A DNA stretch of 64,000 nucleotides from Saccharicrinis carchari (GCF_900182605.1 NZ_FXTB01000001.1:1204996-1268995); one strand, 5' to 3'. Numbered from the stretch's first letter, positions 37,708 to 47,293 are shown. The notes: generated from the sequence alone by a model not told the origin. A program made the numbers and translations.

Positions 37708-40700
37708 TTACTTTCGCAAAGCTTTGGTATTCACCCTATAAAACACCGTATATAAAACCGGCACAACAATCAATGTTATAATGGTACCCACCAGCAAACC
37801 AAACATTATAGCTACCGCCATCGTTTTAAACATTTCGTCCCACAATAAAGGAAGCATACCTAAAATAGTGGTGAGTGAGGCCATCATAACGGGGCGTAAC
37901 CTGGATACTGCCGAATTAATTACAGCAGTGAGTTTATCCCTTCCTTCTTTTATCTCTACATTAATTTCGTCTAACAGTACAACCGCATTTTTTATCATCA
38001 TGCCCATTAATCCAAGCGTTCCTATGATGGAAAAAAATCCAAAGGATATACCTGTTACCTGAAAGCCCAGGATAACACCCACAAAGCTAAGAGGCATAAG
38101 GCAAAGTATTATAAAAGGCTGCCTGAAGTTACCGAACAGCCCGATAATAATAATCACCATCAGCAAAAAAGCCAAAGGCATGTTCTCAGCCAAAGCAGCA
38201 TTGGCTTTGGTGCTGCTATCAATTTCGCCCAGCCACTTTAAGGTATAGCCCTCAGGTAAGGGTATAGCTTCTATTTTTTTGGTCAATGCCGTTTGCAGCT
38301 GAACCCCTGTGAATCCCGGAGCGGGATCGGCCTGTACCTTGATGGATCGTTTAGCATCGTACCTGCGCACCACGTTGTACTCCCATTCCATATCGATAGA
38401 ATCGACTAACTGCTCCAACGAAACGCTGGTTGGCAAGCCCGCCCATACAGGGATACTAGCTATTTGATTTACATCGTCAGCTACGGTTTTATTGAGCTTT
38501 AACATTACCGGCAACCTGTACTCTCCATCATAAAATGAGCCTACAGGATGACCGGAAGTGGCTATAGCTATCGCCCTGGCCATATCGCCCCTGGTAACCC
38601 CCAGCTTACGTGCCTTTTCTTGCGAGTATTTTGGGCTCAGCGTTTTCACCGGATTTCGCCAGTTGTCGTTTACAAAGGCCGCCATTTCCTCTTTGCGCAT
38701 AATTGCTTTGGCTTGTTCGGCCAACTGGAAGAGCACCTTGTCATCGGGCCCCTGAAACATGGCTTGTATTTTATAATCGCCACCCATGGAAGAGTAATTC
38801 CTCGTTCGGGCATCGGCTTGTGGATAATTTTGGCTAACATACTCCTGAAGCCTTTGCTTTACGGGGTTTAAATCATCTTCGCTTTTTAAAGATATAATCA
38901 ACTCACCATAGTTCATGTTCATGGAGTTCATGGGTCGGCTCAAGGTGTAGCGTACCGGCGTACGAACCAGAGCGCTAACCACAAAATCTATTTCTTCCCA
39001 TTGGCTTATTTCTTTTTGTACCAGTTCCAGGTCTGTTTCTACCTGACTTACATCACTGCCTTCGGGCAAGTAGTATTCTAACAGAAACTGGTTGTATGGT
39101 GAGTTGGGGAAAAAATCTTTTTTCACAAACTTAAAAGACCAAAACGAAGCCACCAATAGCACCACCATTAGGATGGCCATCATGCTTTTGTGCAACAACG
39201 AAAATCGTATCACCTTATCAAACCATCTATAAAAAACACCTTGGTTTGTTTCTATCTCACCCGATTTACTTTTTTTCTGTCGCCCTTTACGATAAAAAAA
39301 CTGCGCCATAAATGGGGTTTGTATCAAGGCCAATATCCAACTTAAAAACAAGGATATGGCGAGCACATAAAACAAAGGTCTTAAAAACTCACCAGCCGCC
39401 GTTGAGTTAAAGGCCAATGGAAGAAAAGCCAGAATGGCCACCAAGGTGGCACCCAATAAGGGCATAGCCGATTTTTTAGCCGTAGCCACAAAAGCTTTCT
39501 TTTGCTTTATTCCTTTTTGCAGATCAACCAATATGCCATCAACTACCACAATGGAGTTATCGACCAACATACCCATGGCAATAATAATAGCTGCCAGGGA
39601 TACACGGTGCAGTTCAATACCTGTGGCACCCATTACAATAAAAGTGGTAAGAATGGTAAACACCAGTCCACTAGCTATCAGCAGGCCGGCTCTGAAGCCC
39701 ATAGCCAGCAAAAGCACTACTACCACAATAAGCACCGACTCTATCAGGTTGATCATAAAATCATTGATTGCATCATCCACATTTTTATGCTGAAAATACA
39801 CCGGATGAATTTCGATGCCTACGGGCAAGGATTCCTCTATTTTTTGCAAACGCTCCTCCACTCTTTCACCCAACTCAATCACGTTACCGCCTGCCTCCAT
39901 CGAGAGCGCCAGGCTAATCGCAGGAAATCCATTGTACTTTAGGCGCTCGGTTACGGGATCGTAAAAATCTCTTGTTACTCTGGCGATCTGTCCCAAACGG
40001 TAACGCCCACCATTACTAAGCTTAACTTCAAAGTTTTTTATTTCGTCGATACTTTGAAATTTGTTGCCTATGTTTACGCGTATTCGCTGACTGCCGGACA
40101 CAAAACTACCGGCATCCACCGTTTGCCCCTGATCGTGAAAAGCCTGAAAAATCATCATTGGATTAACACCCAGGGTGGCAAAATATTCGTTATTGAAACT
40201 TATATTTACTACCTCTCGCTGCTTACCGAATGTTTCTATACGCTTTACACCATTAATATCTAACAATTCTTTGCTGATATCGTCCACATAGTTCTGGAAA
40301 TCGTAATAATCATGACCATCGTTAGAGATAGCCATAAATATACCACTCACATCGCCAAAGTCATCGTTAATATTAGGTGCTCCTGCACCGCTGGGAAGCC
40401 CACCCTTGGCATCGTTTACTTTACGTCGCAGGTGATCCCATAGCTGGGGTAATTGGGAACTGGGCACACCCGATTCGATGGTTATTTGTATCTCGGACAA
40501 ACCGGGCATGGATCGTGACTCAATATGATCGATGTGTTCGAGGCGCTGAATAGCCTTTTCGAGAATGTCGGTAACTTCTTTCTCTACTTCCTTAGCAGTG
40601 GCTCCGGGATAGGATGTAATCACCACTGCCGCCTTAACAGGTATTTCGGGATCTTCGAGCTTACCCATGGAACCAAAGGACATGATGCCTCCCACCACAA

Positions 40701-40755
40701 GCGAAATAAAAACGAAGCTCAAAAAAGCTTTTTTTGATAATATTTTATCTAACAT
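37708..40755 (-). CDS. RND-family efflux pump permease
   Basis: Inner-membrane proton-driven pump of 1015 residues, the size of AcrB-type proteins. There are twelve TM segments in the two-repeat layout, with large periplasmic loops after TM1 and TM7. TM4 has GMLVDNSIVVVDGI, where AcrB has a pair of Asp (the second is Asn here), and TM10 keeps the lysine in GLMGMMIKNAVVLLDE. SGVPSSQLPQLWDHLRRKVND and FFPNSPYNQFLLEYYLPEG are typical porter-domain segments. It lies 43 bases after the adaptor gene. Substrates are probably hydrophobic drugs or bile- or detergent-like compounds. Confidence 0.93.
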   Translation of the reverse strand: MLDKILSKKAFLSFVFISLVVGGIMSFGSMGKLEDPEIPVKAAVVITSYPGATAKEVEKEVTDILEKAIQRLEHIDHIESRSMPGLSEIQITIESGVPSSQLPQLWDHLRRKVNDAKGGLPSGAGAPNINDDFGDVSGIFMAISNDGHDYYDFQNYVDDISKELLDINGVKRIETFGKQREVVNISFNNEYFATLGVNPMMIFQAFHDQGQTVDAGSFVSGSQRIRVNIGNKFQSIDEIKNFEVKLSNGGRYRLGQIARVTRDFYDPVTERLKYNGFPAISLALSMEAGGNVIELGERVEERLQKIEESLPVGIEIHPVYFQHKNVDDAINDFMINLIESVLIVVVVLLLAMGFRAGLLIASGLVFTILTTFIVMGATGIELHRVSLAAIIIAMGMLVDNSIVVVDGILVDLQKGIKQKKAFVATAKKSAMPLLGATLVAILAFLPLAFNSTAAGEFLRPLFYVLAISLFLSWILALIQTPFMAQFFYRKGRQKKSKSGEIETNQGVFYRWFDKVIRFSLLHKSMMAILMVVLLVASFWSFKFVKKDFFPNSPYNQFLLEYYLPEGSDVSQVETDLELVQKEISQWEEIDFVVSALVRTPVRYTLSRPMNSMNMNYGELIISLKSEDDLNPVKQRLQEYVSQNYPQADARTRNYSSMGGDYKIQAMFQGPDDKVLFQLAEQAKAIMRKEEMAAFVNDNWRNPVKTLSPKYSQEKARKLGVTRGDMARAIAIATSGHPVGSFYDGEYRLPVMLKLNKTVADDVNQIASIPVWAGLPTSVSLEQLVDSIDMEWEYNVVRRYDAKRSIKVQADPAPGFTGVQLQTALTKKIEAIPLPEGYTLKWLGEIDSSTKANAALAENMPLAFLLMVIIIIGLFGNFRQPFIILCLMPLSFVGVILGFQVTGISFGFFSIIGTLGLMGMMIKNAVVLLDEINVEIKEGRDKLTAVINSAVSRLRPVMMASLTTILGMLPLLWDEMFKTMAVAIMFGLLVGTIITLIVVPVLYTVFYRVNTKALRK

Positions 40756-40798
40756 ATTAAATAGTTAATTACGATATAAGCTGTTGTTCTAAATATGT

Positions 40799-41839
40799 CT
40801 ACAGCTTTTTTACACTTTGATTTTCGCTTAGGCTGTGTACACCTGCGGTAACTACATATTCGTCGCCCCTTAAACCGGCCATTACGGATAGGTAACCTTT
40901 GTTTTCGAATTCCTTTATTTTAACTTCCTGGCTTAACACAACAGAATCTTCGGGATTTAGAATCCATACGTAAGCCTTGCCATTTTTATAGAAAACAGAT
41001 TCTACTGGTACATTTAATGTAGGCTCTGCTACAGCCGGCATCTTTATTTTTATGGCTACCGACATGCCAGGCTTTAAGCTATTCAACTTATCATTATCTA
41101 CCTGCAAACGCACATCGAACATATCGTTACCGTTTGATTTTTCGTTTACTGACAGCAACCTGGCGGGCATGTTATACATTTTGGCATTTGGAATATCGCA
41201 GCTTATCTTTTCAAATTCCGAAGCCAGGTTCACTTTGCTCTCGGGCAAACTAAAACGTACTTCGAGATGACTTACATCGAGCAGGGAGTAGATAGGTTTA
41301 CCCGGTGTTACGTTCTCGGCTTTGTCAATGTGCTTGCGATAGATATAGCCATCGAAGGGTGCTTTAAGCTCGGTGTCGTCCAAAGCATTTTGAGCCGACT
41401 CGTAAGCACTTTTTGTGGATAGATAAGCGGCTTCTAAACTTTCCAGCGTGTTAATAGGGAGCTTATTTTTTTTGTATAGCTCCTTGTAACGCGCATACTC
41501 GCCCTTAGCATGTTTGTATTGCGCCGATGCCGACTGTAGTTTTATTTTATAATCGCGTGGATTGACTCTGGCAATCACCTGACCTTCTTTTACATAGTCG
41601 CCTTCGCTGGCCAATACTTCATATACATCGCCACCTACCTTAAAAGCCACGTTAACATCTCTTTTTTCCTTTAGCTGACCATGAAACACAATCTCTTTAT
41701 TATCGATGCCCATATTTATTTTTTCCACCTTTACATATCTGGCTTTTGGGACCTCGGTAGGTTTTTCTGTTCCACATGCCGAAAATCCAATTCCAACTGT
41801 CAGCAGTATTATTAACGACTGCAAAATTCTTTTTGTCAT
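40799..41839 (-). CDS. RND efflux periplasmic adaptor (membrane fusion protein)
   Basis: Periplasmic lipoprotein linking pump and channel, about 346 residues. The start at the internal ATG gives MTKRILQSLIILLTVGIGFSAC with lipobox FSAC; the longer frame to 42082 reads through repeat DNA and adds an implausible 81 residues. The lipoyl half-motifs GDYVKEGQVIARVNPRDYKI and LKAPFDGYIYRKHIDKAENVTPG flank a coiled-coil hairpin (about 85-150). Beta-barrel and membrane-proximal parts follow. It is the first gene of the efflux operon. Confidence 0.92.
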   Translation of the reverse strand: MTKRILQSLIILLTVGIGFSACGTEKPTEVPKARYVKVEKINMGIDNKEIVFHGQLKEKRDVNVAFKVGGDVYEVLASEGDYVKEGQVIARVNPRDYKIKLQSASAQYKHAKGEYARYKELYKKNKLPINTLESLEAAYLSTKSAYESAQNALDDTELKAPFDGYIYRKHIDKAENVTPGKPIYSLLDVSHLEVRFSLPESKVNLASEFEKISCDIPNAKMYNMPARLLSVNEKSNGNDMFDVRLQVDNDKLNSLKPGMSVAIKIKMPAVAEPTLNVPVESVFYKNGKAYVWILNPEDSVVLSQEVKIKEFENKGYLSVMAGLRGDEYVVTAGVHSLSENQSVKKL

Positions 41840-41968
41840 GATTTTGATTTTATTTTTTTTGAATGACAAAACTACTCGCTTGTGTGTAGCTATTTTCAGA
41901 AAATTGCAGGAAGGGGCTTTATGGGTGTATGAAGCTGTGTATGGTGGGTTTAAAGCGAAAGGAAAGCT

Positions 41969-42012
41969 GTGTTCGGTAATCGGTAATCGGTGCCCCGGTG
42001 TTTGGTGTTCAG
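41969..42012. repeat. Degenerate short tandem repeat upstream of the adaptor
   Basis: GGTAATC units followed by GGTGTTTGGTGTTC, similar to the GGTGTTC array at 35506-35553. Non-coding. Confidence 0.5.
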
Positions 42013-42126
42013 TATGTAGGTTTGTTTTTAAACCTCGGGGTGCGACTATAATTTTACCATTTATATTTGATTTCAAAATCATACCGATAGAGATTTAAAG
42101 GCTCTATTCTTTTACCAAAAAAAAGG

Positions 42127-42251
42127 AGAGTATTTATTTACAGCGGGGGAATTGGTCTATTATAGAAATGCAAGCTACAACGATTCCCCGACTTAAAAAT
42201 GGAGGGATGGATGCTATGAGGTACGAATAGCAGACGGGGTGGTTGTGAAGC
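42127..42251. repeat. Direct repeat, copy 1 (about 125 bp)
   Basis: About 85% similar to 42431-42559 in the same orientation. Shared blocks are ATTATAGAAATGCAAGCTAC, AACGATTCCCCG and GCAGACGGGGTGGTTGTGA. A similar intergenic repeat style is widespread in this phylum. No coding content. Confidence 0.7.
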
Positions 42252-42306
42252 CTTGCCTCTGAAATCTTGCCACTGAAATAACCCACATCAAAAAATAAAG
42301 CGTATA

Positions 42307-42375
42307 GACCCCATCCCTGCAACTTCGTTGCAGTACTTCCCCTTTTTTTTTTACGGAAAAAGGGGAAGAGCCGCC
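42307..42375. repeat. Half copy of the CCCCATCCC / GGGGAAGAGCC repeat
   Basis: GACCCCATCCC, a small hairpin (CTGCAA-cttcg-TTGCAG), GTACTTCCCC, poly-T, GGGGAAGAGCC. It corresponds to one arm of the elements at 35579 and 37315 and lies between the two direct repeats. Confidence 0.65.
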
Positions 42376-42430
42376 TCCGGTGATAAAACTCTGCATTATT
42401 TTAAGGACTTATCAGCTCCAAGCCAAAAAA

Positions 42431-42559
42431 GAGAAAGCATTATTTGCAGCGGAGTGATTGGCGTATTATAGAAATGCAAGCTACAACGATTCCCCGCCTT
42501 AAAAAAGGCGGGGTGGATGATATTGAGGTACGAAATAGCAGACGGGGTGGTTGTGAGCC
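42431..42559. repeat. Direct repeat, copy 2 (about 129 bp)
   Basis: Second copy of the repeat at 42127-42251. Here the central hairpin is complete, CCCCGCCTT-aaa-AAGGCGGGG, whereas it is decayed in copy 1. Confidence 0.7.
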
Positions 42560-42653
42560 TTTCCGATAAAAGAATGCACATGTAAGCATGCATTTAACAG
42601 TTGCCCGGCAATACGGTTTTCAAATTACTTTAGCCTTTGCTCCAGGTGAAGCG

Positions 42654-43298
42654 TTATTGCAACTTAAGCTCGCCAAAGAATTTCGGTTGGTGGAAATCGG
42701 GCTTCGGGGTATCAATGGGCTGCCAGCTTACAAAATGCGGATACTTTGTTTCGTCGCCACACTTATAAAAGTTGCAATAAATGGTTTGCCCTTTTTCTAC
42801 TTTTATCATATCAAAGGGTATCTGTGCCAGCAACCACCATTGGGCATCCACGTTTTCTTTGCCTATAATTTCCTTGCCCAGTGAAGTCTCTCTTTTTATA
42901 AGGCTTGTTTTACTTTGGCTCATCCGCACCCTATCGTCACGATGTTTGCCCACGCCGGCCAGCGCGGTTCCGATACACGAAAACTCAAAATTAAAATACT
43001 CGCCACCTTTTTCTGTCGAAATAAAAGCTTCCACACAGCTATCTTCCCAAACCGAGTCGTTATCGTTTACATAGGTAGCTCTCACATTTTTTTCATCTAC
43101 ATTAAAAAGGATGAAAAGATATTGACCGTTATGAGCCAGCTTAAACTTTGCTGCTGGCTTATAGCTATATTCCTTCCAGTTGAGCTGGTCAATCTTTCCC
43201 TCGAAACCACGCTCTGTAATCAAATCTCTTTTTTGCCTCGAAGTTAAATCTCCGAGTTCGGCAATAAAAGGAATGGTATTGTTTTGTGTTTTATTCAT
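42654..43298 (-). CDS. CBM9-like carbohydrate-binding protein
   Basis: Protein of 214 residues matching the Bacteroidota carbohydrate-binding family 9-like proteins: WKEYSYKPAAKFKLAHNGQYLFILFNVDEK near residue 40-70, then VWEDSCVEAFIST, YFNFEFSCIGTAL, WWLLAQIPFD, and C-terminal CGDETKYPHFVSWQPIDTPKPDFHQPKFFGEL. No clear signal peptide, so location is uncertain. It is 148 bases downstream of the NagB-like gene and may be cotranscribed, unless the hairpin at 43389-43425 stops transcription. A role in sugar binding or sensing is inferred from family and neighbours. Confidence 0.8.
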   Translation of the reverse strand: MNKTQNNTIPFIAELGDLTSRQKRDLITERGFEGKIDQLNWKEYSYKPAAKFKLAHNGQYLFILFNVDEKNVRATYVNDNDSVWEDSCVEAFISTEKGGEYFNFEFSCIGTALAGVGKHRDDRVRMSQSKTSLIKRETSLGKEIIGKENVDAQWWLLAQIPFDMIKVEKGQTIYCNFYKCGDETKYPHFVSWQPIDTPKPDFHQPKFFGELKLQ

Positions 43299-43388
43299 CT
43301 TTTTTCTGTTTATAGTTGACTTTGATTGCAGAATAAGCTCTGGCTAATCTGTAGGGTGAATCCTCCGTAAGTTCGGTTCTTAAAATGC

Positions 43389-43425
43389 CAATGACCAATT
43401 ACCTCTGATGGGTAATTGGCCATTG
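43389..43425 (-). terminator. Strong hairpin after the NagB-like gene
   Basis: CAATG-a-CCAATTACC pairs with GGTAATTGG-c-CATTG, a 14-bp stem with one mismatch and a short loop. The minus-strand flank is only TTTTA, so it may be a terminator or a partial attenuator. Confidence 0.55.
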
Positions 43426-43445
43426 CATTATTAGAATAAGATAAA

Positions 43446-45764
43446 TTATCCTTCCATTGATTTTTCCAACTCCCTGGCCTGGTTTAGGAACTCCTCTACA
43501 TTCATTTCCTTAAAGTAGATAAGACCATGACTGGCACGTATTCTGGAATCCTCGTTGGTATAAAAATAATCTTTACCTAAGAGGTACTGAATATTACCGA
43601 GTTGTTCAACCCAAATTTGTTGTGCCAGATCACTAAATTTACCATCCAGCTCATGACTTGGGAACGAAGCATTAACCTGACTCAGGTAACAATCGCTAAA
43701 GGATTTATCCAACACACTCATTGCATTGAGGCTTACGGGTACAATTACATTTGCTTCGGAAGGAGCAAACTTAAACCAAACGTTGCGATAGCCCCATATG
43801 CGCAGATTGCTCAAATCCTCTTCCTTTTGCCACATACGCACAGCTTCGGCAATTGCCTGTAGTACTTTGTAGTGGGTATCGGGTCCGCTACCTTCGGGGT
43901 CGAGTGCCAAGCTGATAACCGTTGGCTTTTCTTTTCTGAACTCTTCCAAAATAGGTGCTACATCCCGGCCGCGTTCCGGCTGCTCAGTAAAAATATCTCC
44001 TGTATAAAATCCTAAGCGCAAGTGACGTACATTTTTAACCTGTACTCCTGAATGTGCCCATACCAGCTCCTCCTCAAACTCGCGAACCATACCTTTAATC
44101 TTCTGAATCTTGGGTGGATTCTTTTGTCCATCGTAGCTCTCGGCAATGTTGGCCAATATCGCATTGATGGTGTTTCGCAATTCCTCTTTCGATTTAACCT
44201 GCCATATTTCTACAATGGCACGCACCACGCGGTGACTTAAACCACGATCCCTTCCTTCGGGGTTTTTGGAAGCTACATTAATTAAGAAATGATATACATC
44301 CTTGTCCCACTTAAACTTATATCCGGACTCAAAGAAATCGGGATACTCCACCATTTGAATTTTTCCCTGGTCGAGGAATTTTTTAGTGTTTTGTAGTGTT
44401 TCGGTAATAAAGTCGTTGGTAACAGCGGTAAATCCGGAAGTTAACACAGAAAATATCGACTTATTACTCTCTTCTCTTAAAATACGGTTTACATGGGGCT
44501 GAATACCCAATTGAACATCATCGTGGTGTGGCCCGGTGTGGTAAAACACTTGATTTTCTTCGGGCTTTAAGCCGGCTTGTATCTTGGCTTTTACCCTTTC
44601 CATCACCTCTTCTACAGTTTCTAAGGATAAATTAGGAATGAGGCTAGTATATGGATCTGTTTTTAAATCCGAAAGCTCCAGGTTAGGACCATACTTGTTA
44701 ATGCGTCGGCATAGGTCAATGATGGATCTTTCTGTTTTCTCCATCGTCCACTCACCCTCTCTATAATAGGCATCCACGCTATCATGAAGCTTTAGGCCTG
44801 CACTCTTGGTGATATAAAACCTACTATTGGGCAGTCGTTGCAGTACGGTAGCGGGATACATAACAGCCGGTTCCTGCTCTAATGCGTTTTTAACAACCCC
44901 AGCTTTGGCCTCTCCGGCAGCAAATATCAATGCTACAGCATCTTTGTTGTGTGTAATGGTATCCAGTCCGATGGTGATAACCAATCGATTTTTAGAAACC
45001 TCAATTCCACCCAAATCGCCTGCTGCCTGAGCCTGACATTCGAAGTTTGTTTTAGTTAAGCGCGTTGTGCAAAAATGGTCGGATCCACGTGTATTAAAGG
45101 CAATGTGTCCATCAGGGCCGATACCTCCCAAGAAAAATCCTATACCCCCTTTATCTCTGATCTTACGCTCGTACTCCACACACCAATCGTCGATTAAGAA
45201 GATCGATTGCTGCTGTTCTTTTTCTTGTGGTGTTTTGGCCGAACGATAACGTAAAGAAACATCTACAATACTATCCGGAAACACCTCTGAAAAGTGCTTA
45301 CCGTCTACCAGAGGAATTTCATCTGAGTTAATAAGCAAAGCACGTTTAGGATCCAGACCAAAACCTTTGATATAATACTCATTTACATAATGGTAAAAAC
45401 TATTTTTTTGTGTTGAACTGATGGGGTAAAACTCATCTATCTGCACAAACTGAAGCTTGCTCAAATCGGGCTTGTTTTTTACCTTCAACCCGTTCTCGTC
45501 ACGAATCTTTTTGCCCTCCGCATTGTCCCAGTTTTCGAGTAAAAACTGTGTCCATCGTATAAAATACTCTGGTGTTTTTCCTGTAGGCAAACTGATTACA
45601 CCCTCTGGGTTTTCGGCTACCCACTCCAAAAAACGCAGCGCGGTGAACATACCCAATTTGGGAAAGTTATCCACCGGTATGTAATTAATTTTGGTGGTTG
45701 TTTTCTTCACTCCTGATTTTTGAAAAAAACTCTTTTCTACTTCTGTAAAGGCTTTGCTACTCAT
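43446..45764 (-). CDS. NagB-like sugar-phosphate isomerase fused to PIG-L/LmbE deacetylase-like domain
   Basis: A 772-residue fusion. Residues about 1-350 resemble glucosamine-6-phosphate deaminase: VQIDEFYP (about 110), GGIGPDGHIAFN with Asp218 and His220. Residue 225 is Thr where E. coli NagB has the catalytic Glu148 (FNE), so ring opening or deamination may be changed or lost. Residues about 400-650 resemble PIG-L/LmbE de-N-acetylases (GPHHDDVQLGIQPH, with Val in place of the usual Glu of HPDDE). The next gene upstream is a ROK repressor, supporting an amino-sugar role. It is cytoplasmic. Such fusions are known in the phylum but poorly characterised. Confidence 0.83.
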   Translation of the reverse strand: MSSKAFTEVEKSFFQKSGVKKTTTKINYIPVDNFPKLGMFTALRFLEWVAENPEGVISLPTGKTPEYFIRWTQFLLENWDNAEGKKIRDENGLKVKNKPDLSKLQFVQIDEFYPISSTQKNSFYHYVNEYYIKGFGLDPKRALLINSDEIPLVDGKHFSEVFPDSIVDVSLRYRSAKTPQEKEQQQSIFLIDDWCVEYERKIRDKGGIGFFLGGIGPDGHIAFNTRGSDHFCTTRLTKTNFECQAQAAGDLGGIEVSKNRLVITIGLDTITHNKDAVALIFAAGEAKAGVVKNALEQEPAVMYPATVLQRLPNSRFYITKSAGLKLHDSVDAYYREGEWTMEKTERSIIDLCRRINKYGPNLELSDLKTDPYTSLIPNLSLETVEEVMERVKAKIQAGLKPEENQVFYHTGPHHDDVQLGIQPHVNRILREESNKSIFSVLTSGFTAVTNDFITETLQNTKKFLDQGKIQMVEYPDFFESGYKFKWDKDVYHFLINVASKNPEGRDRGLSHRVVRAIVEIWQVKSKEELRNTINAILANIAESYDGQKNPPKIQKIKGMVREFEEELVWAHSGVQVKNVRHLRLGFYTGDIFTEQPERGRDVAPILEEFRKEKPTVISLALDPEGSGPDTHYKVLQAIAEAVRMWQKEEDLSNLRIWGYRNVWFKFAPSEANVIVPVSLNAMSVLDKSFSDCYLSQVNASFPSHELDGKFSDLAQQIWVEQLGNIQYLLGKDYFYTNEDSRIRASHGLIYFKEMNVEEFLNQARELEKSMEG

Positions 45765-45841
45765 AACATTATCGATTTTTATTGAATTTACTATTATTTA
45801 TAATACGCTATTACACAATCTTTTATCTAAGGGCTGCTTGA

Positions 45842-47065
45842 TTATCTAGTGTATATAGATCTTTCTAACACAACTGAGATGGCCCCCAACACTCCGGCAT
45901 CTTTACCCAACTCCGAAACCATAAGCCTGGTATCCTCCCTTAGTTTTGGAATACAATAAGTTAAAAGGGATTGTTTAATCGGGGTCAAGAGATATTCATT
46001 GGCTCTTGAAACGGTACCTCCTAAAATAATTAGCTCGGGGTTGAGTATTTGTAAGAGATACGAGATGCCTTTACCTAATTTTTGGCCCATATTATTTATC
46101 AGGTTTATAGCAAACTGATCGCCCTCCCGGGCAGCATTCACTATGTCCTCGGGCGATATTTGGCTTTCTGTGTCTGTTACAAAACGATGCAACACCGATT
46201 TGGCATTATTTTTCAGTTCCAAAGTAGCTTGTTTTACCATAGCCATTCCTGAGGCAATAGTTTCCAAACAACCGCATTTGCCACAAATGCACAATTCACC
46301 ATCCTCCTCAATTAAAATATGACTAAATTCTCCTGCCAATCCGGAATTGCCTTTATATAGCTTTCCGTTTAAAATCATACCCATTCCTACACCCCAATCC
46401 AGTTGTATTACCAAAGCATTTTTTGAATGACTTGCCAGGCCGAGACGCCATTCGGCAAGAGCACGAGCTTTGGAGTCATTTTCGATATATACCGGCAAAT
46501 TCAGCTTATCCTCGAAAGTGTGTTGCAATGATTTATCCGTTGATGATAGATAGGTAAAACTGATTCCTGAATCGGAATCCACCAATCCTGGAATATTGAT
46601 ACCTACACCTAATATTTTTTCTTTGCTGATACCTATTTCATGGATAACCTCGCTTGAAAAAGCACAAATATCATCAATCAGTCCCAGATCGTTACCCAAT
46701 TTAATTTTACGTGTTTTTGTTCCGGAGATATTTTGCAATTCGTTATTGTAAAGAGCAACAGAAACGCGCTTTCGTCCTAAATCGATACCAAGAAGATAAA
46801 CAGAGTTTTTTACCAATCCGTAAATATTAGGGCGCCTGCCACCAATTGATTCACCCTTGCCTCTCGACTCTACAAGTTTTTCTTCGATAAGCTCATTGAT
46901 ATAACTATGTGTGGTAGGCGAACTCAAATTAAAAGCTTGGGCAATGTCAGTTCCACTGAGCGAACCGTGACGATACAAATATTTAATGATTCTCTTTTTT
47001 GTGAGAAATTTCTTTTTATCAATTCCAGTCAAATTATTTTGAACCTTAGAATTCCAGTAGATCAT
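45842..47065 (-). CDS. ROK-family transcriptional repressor (NagC/Mlc/XylR type)
   Basis: Regulator of about 407 residues. A winged HTH (about 20-80, GSLSGTDIAQAFNLSSPTTHSYINELIEEKLV) precedes the ROK sugar-kinase-like domain with LGIDLGRKRVSVALY, the NVPG-like GVGINIPGLVD, and the zinc signature CICGKCGCLETIASG. The start is placed at the ATG at 47065; a TTG frame begins at 47095. The gene is 77 bases upstream of the NagB-like fusion on the same strand. It probably senses an amino sugar or its phosphate and represses this locus. A palindrome upstream (47127-47148) may be its own operator. Confidence 0.88.
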   Translation of the reverse strand: MIYWNSKVQNNLTGIDKKKFLTKKRIIKYLYRHGSLSGTDIAQAFNLSSPTTHSYINELIEEKLVESRGKGESIGGRRPNIYGLVKNSVYLLGIDLGRKRVSVALYNNELQNISGTKTRKIKLGNDLGLIDDICAFSSEVIHEIGISKEKILGVGINIPGLVDSDSGISFTYLSSTDKSLQHTFEDKLNLPVYIENDSKARALAEWRLGLASHSKNALVIQLDWGVGMGMILNGKLYKGNSGLAGEFSHILIEEDGELCICGKCGCLETIASGMAMVKQATLELKNNAKSVLHRFVTDTESQISPEDIVNAAREGDQFAINLINNMGQKLGKGISYLLQILNPELIILGGTVSRANEYLLTPIKQSLLTYCIPKLREDTRLMVSELGKDAGVLGAISVVLERSIYTR

Positions 47066-47126
47066 TTGTAAAGTATCATTGTTTTGGAAATACAAGTTTA
47101 CGGCGTTTTTTTTATATCTGCAAATT

Positions 47127-47148
47127 CTTTTGTAATTTTTTACAAAAG
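47127..47148. promoter_or_regulatory. Candidate ROK operator palindrome
   Basis: CTTTTGTAA, TTTT, TTACAAAAG: a perfect 9-bp inverted repeat about 60 bases upstream of the ROK regulator start, well placed for autoregulation. Confidence 0.5.
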
Positions 47149-47293
47149 TAGCTGTGGTAAGCCCATTTTTCTACCTTATGCAAAAATAAGTCGAATATTT
47201 TTAAAGAATTACAGCATTTCATGCACCATAAATGAACCATAAAATTATCACCGAAAAAGGCAGTAGATTAACTCAAGAACAATATCCCTATAT

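Noticed and set aside
41840..42082. N-terminal 81-codon extension of the RND adaptor
   Set aside because: The extension reads through tandem-repeat DNA, while the internal ATG at 41839 gives a perfect lipoprotein signal.
29532..42653. Polysaccharide utilisation locus
   Set aside because: A hybrid regulator is present but there is no SusC/SusD pair or clustered glycoside hydrolases.
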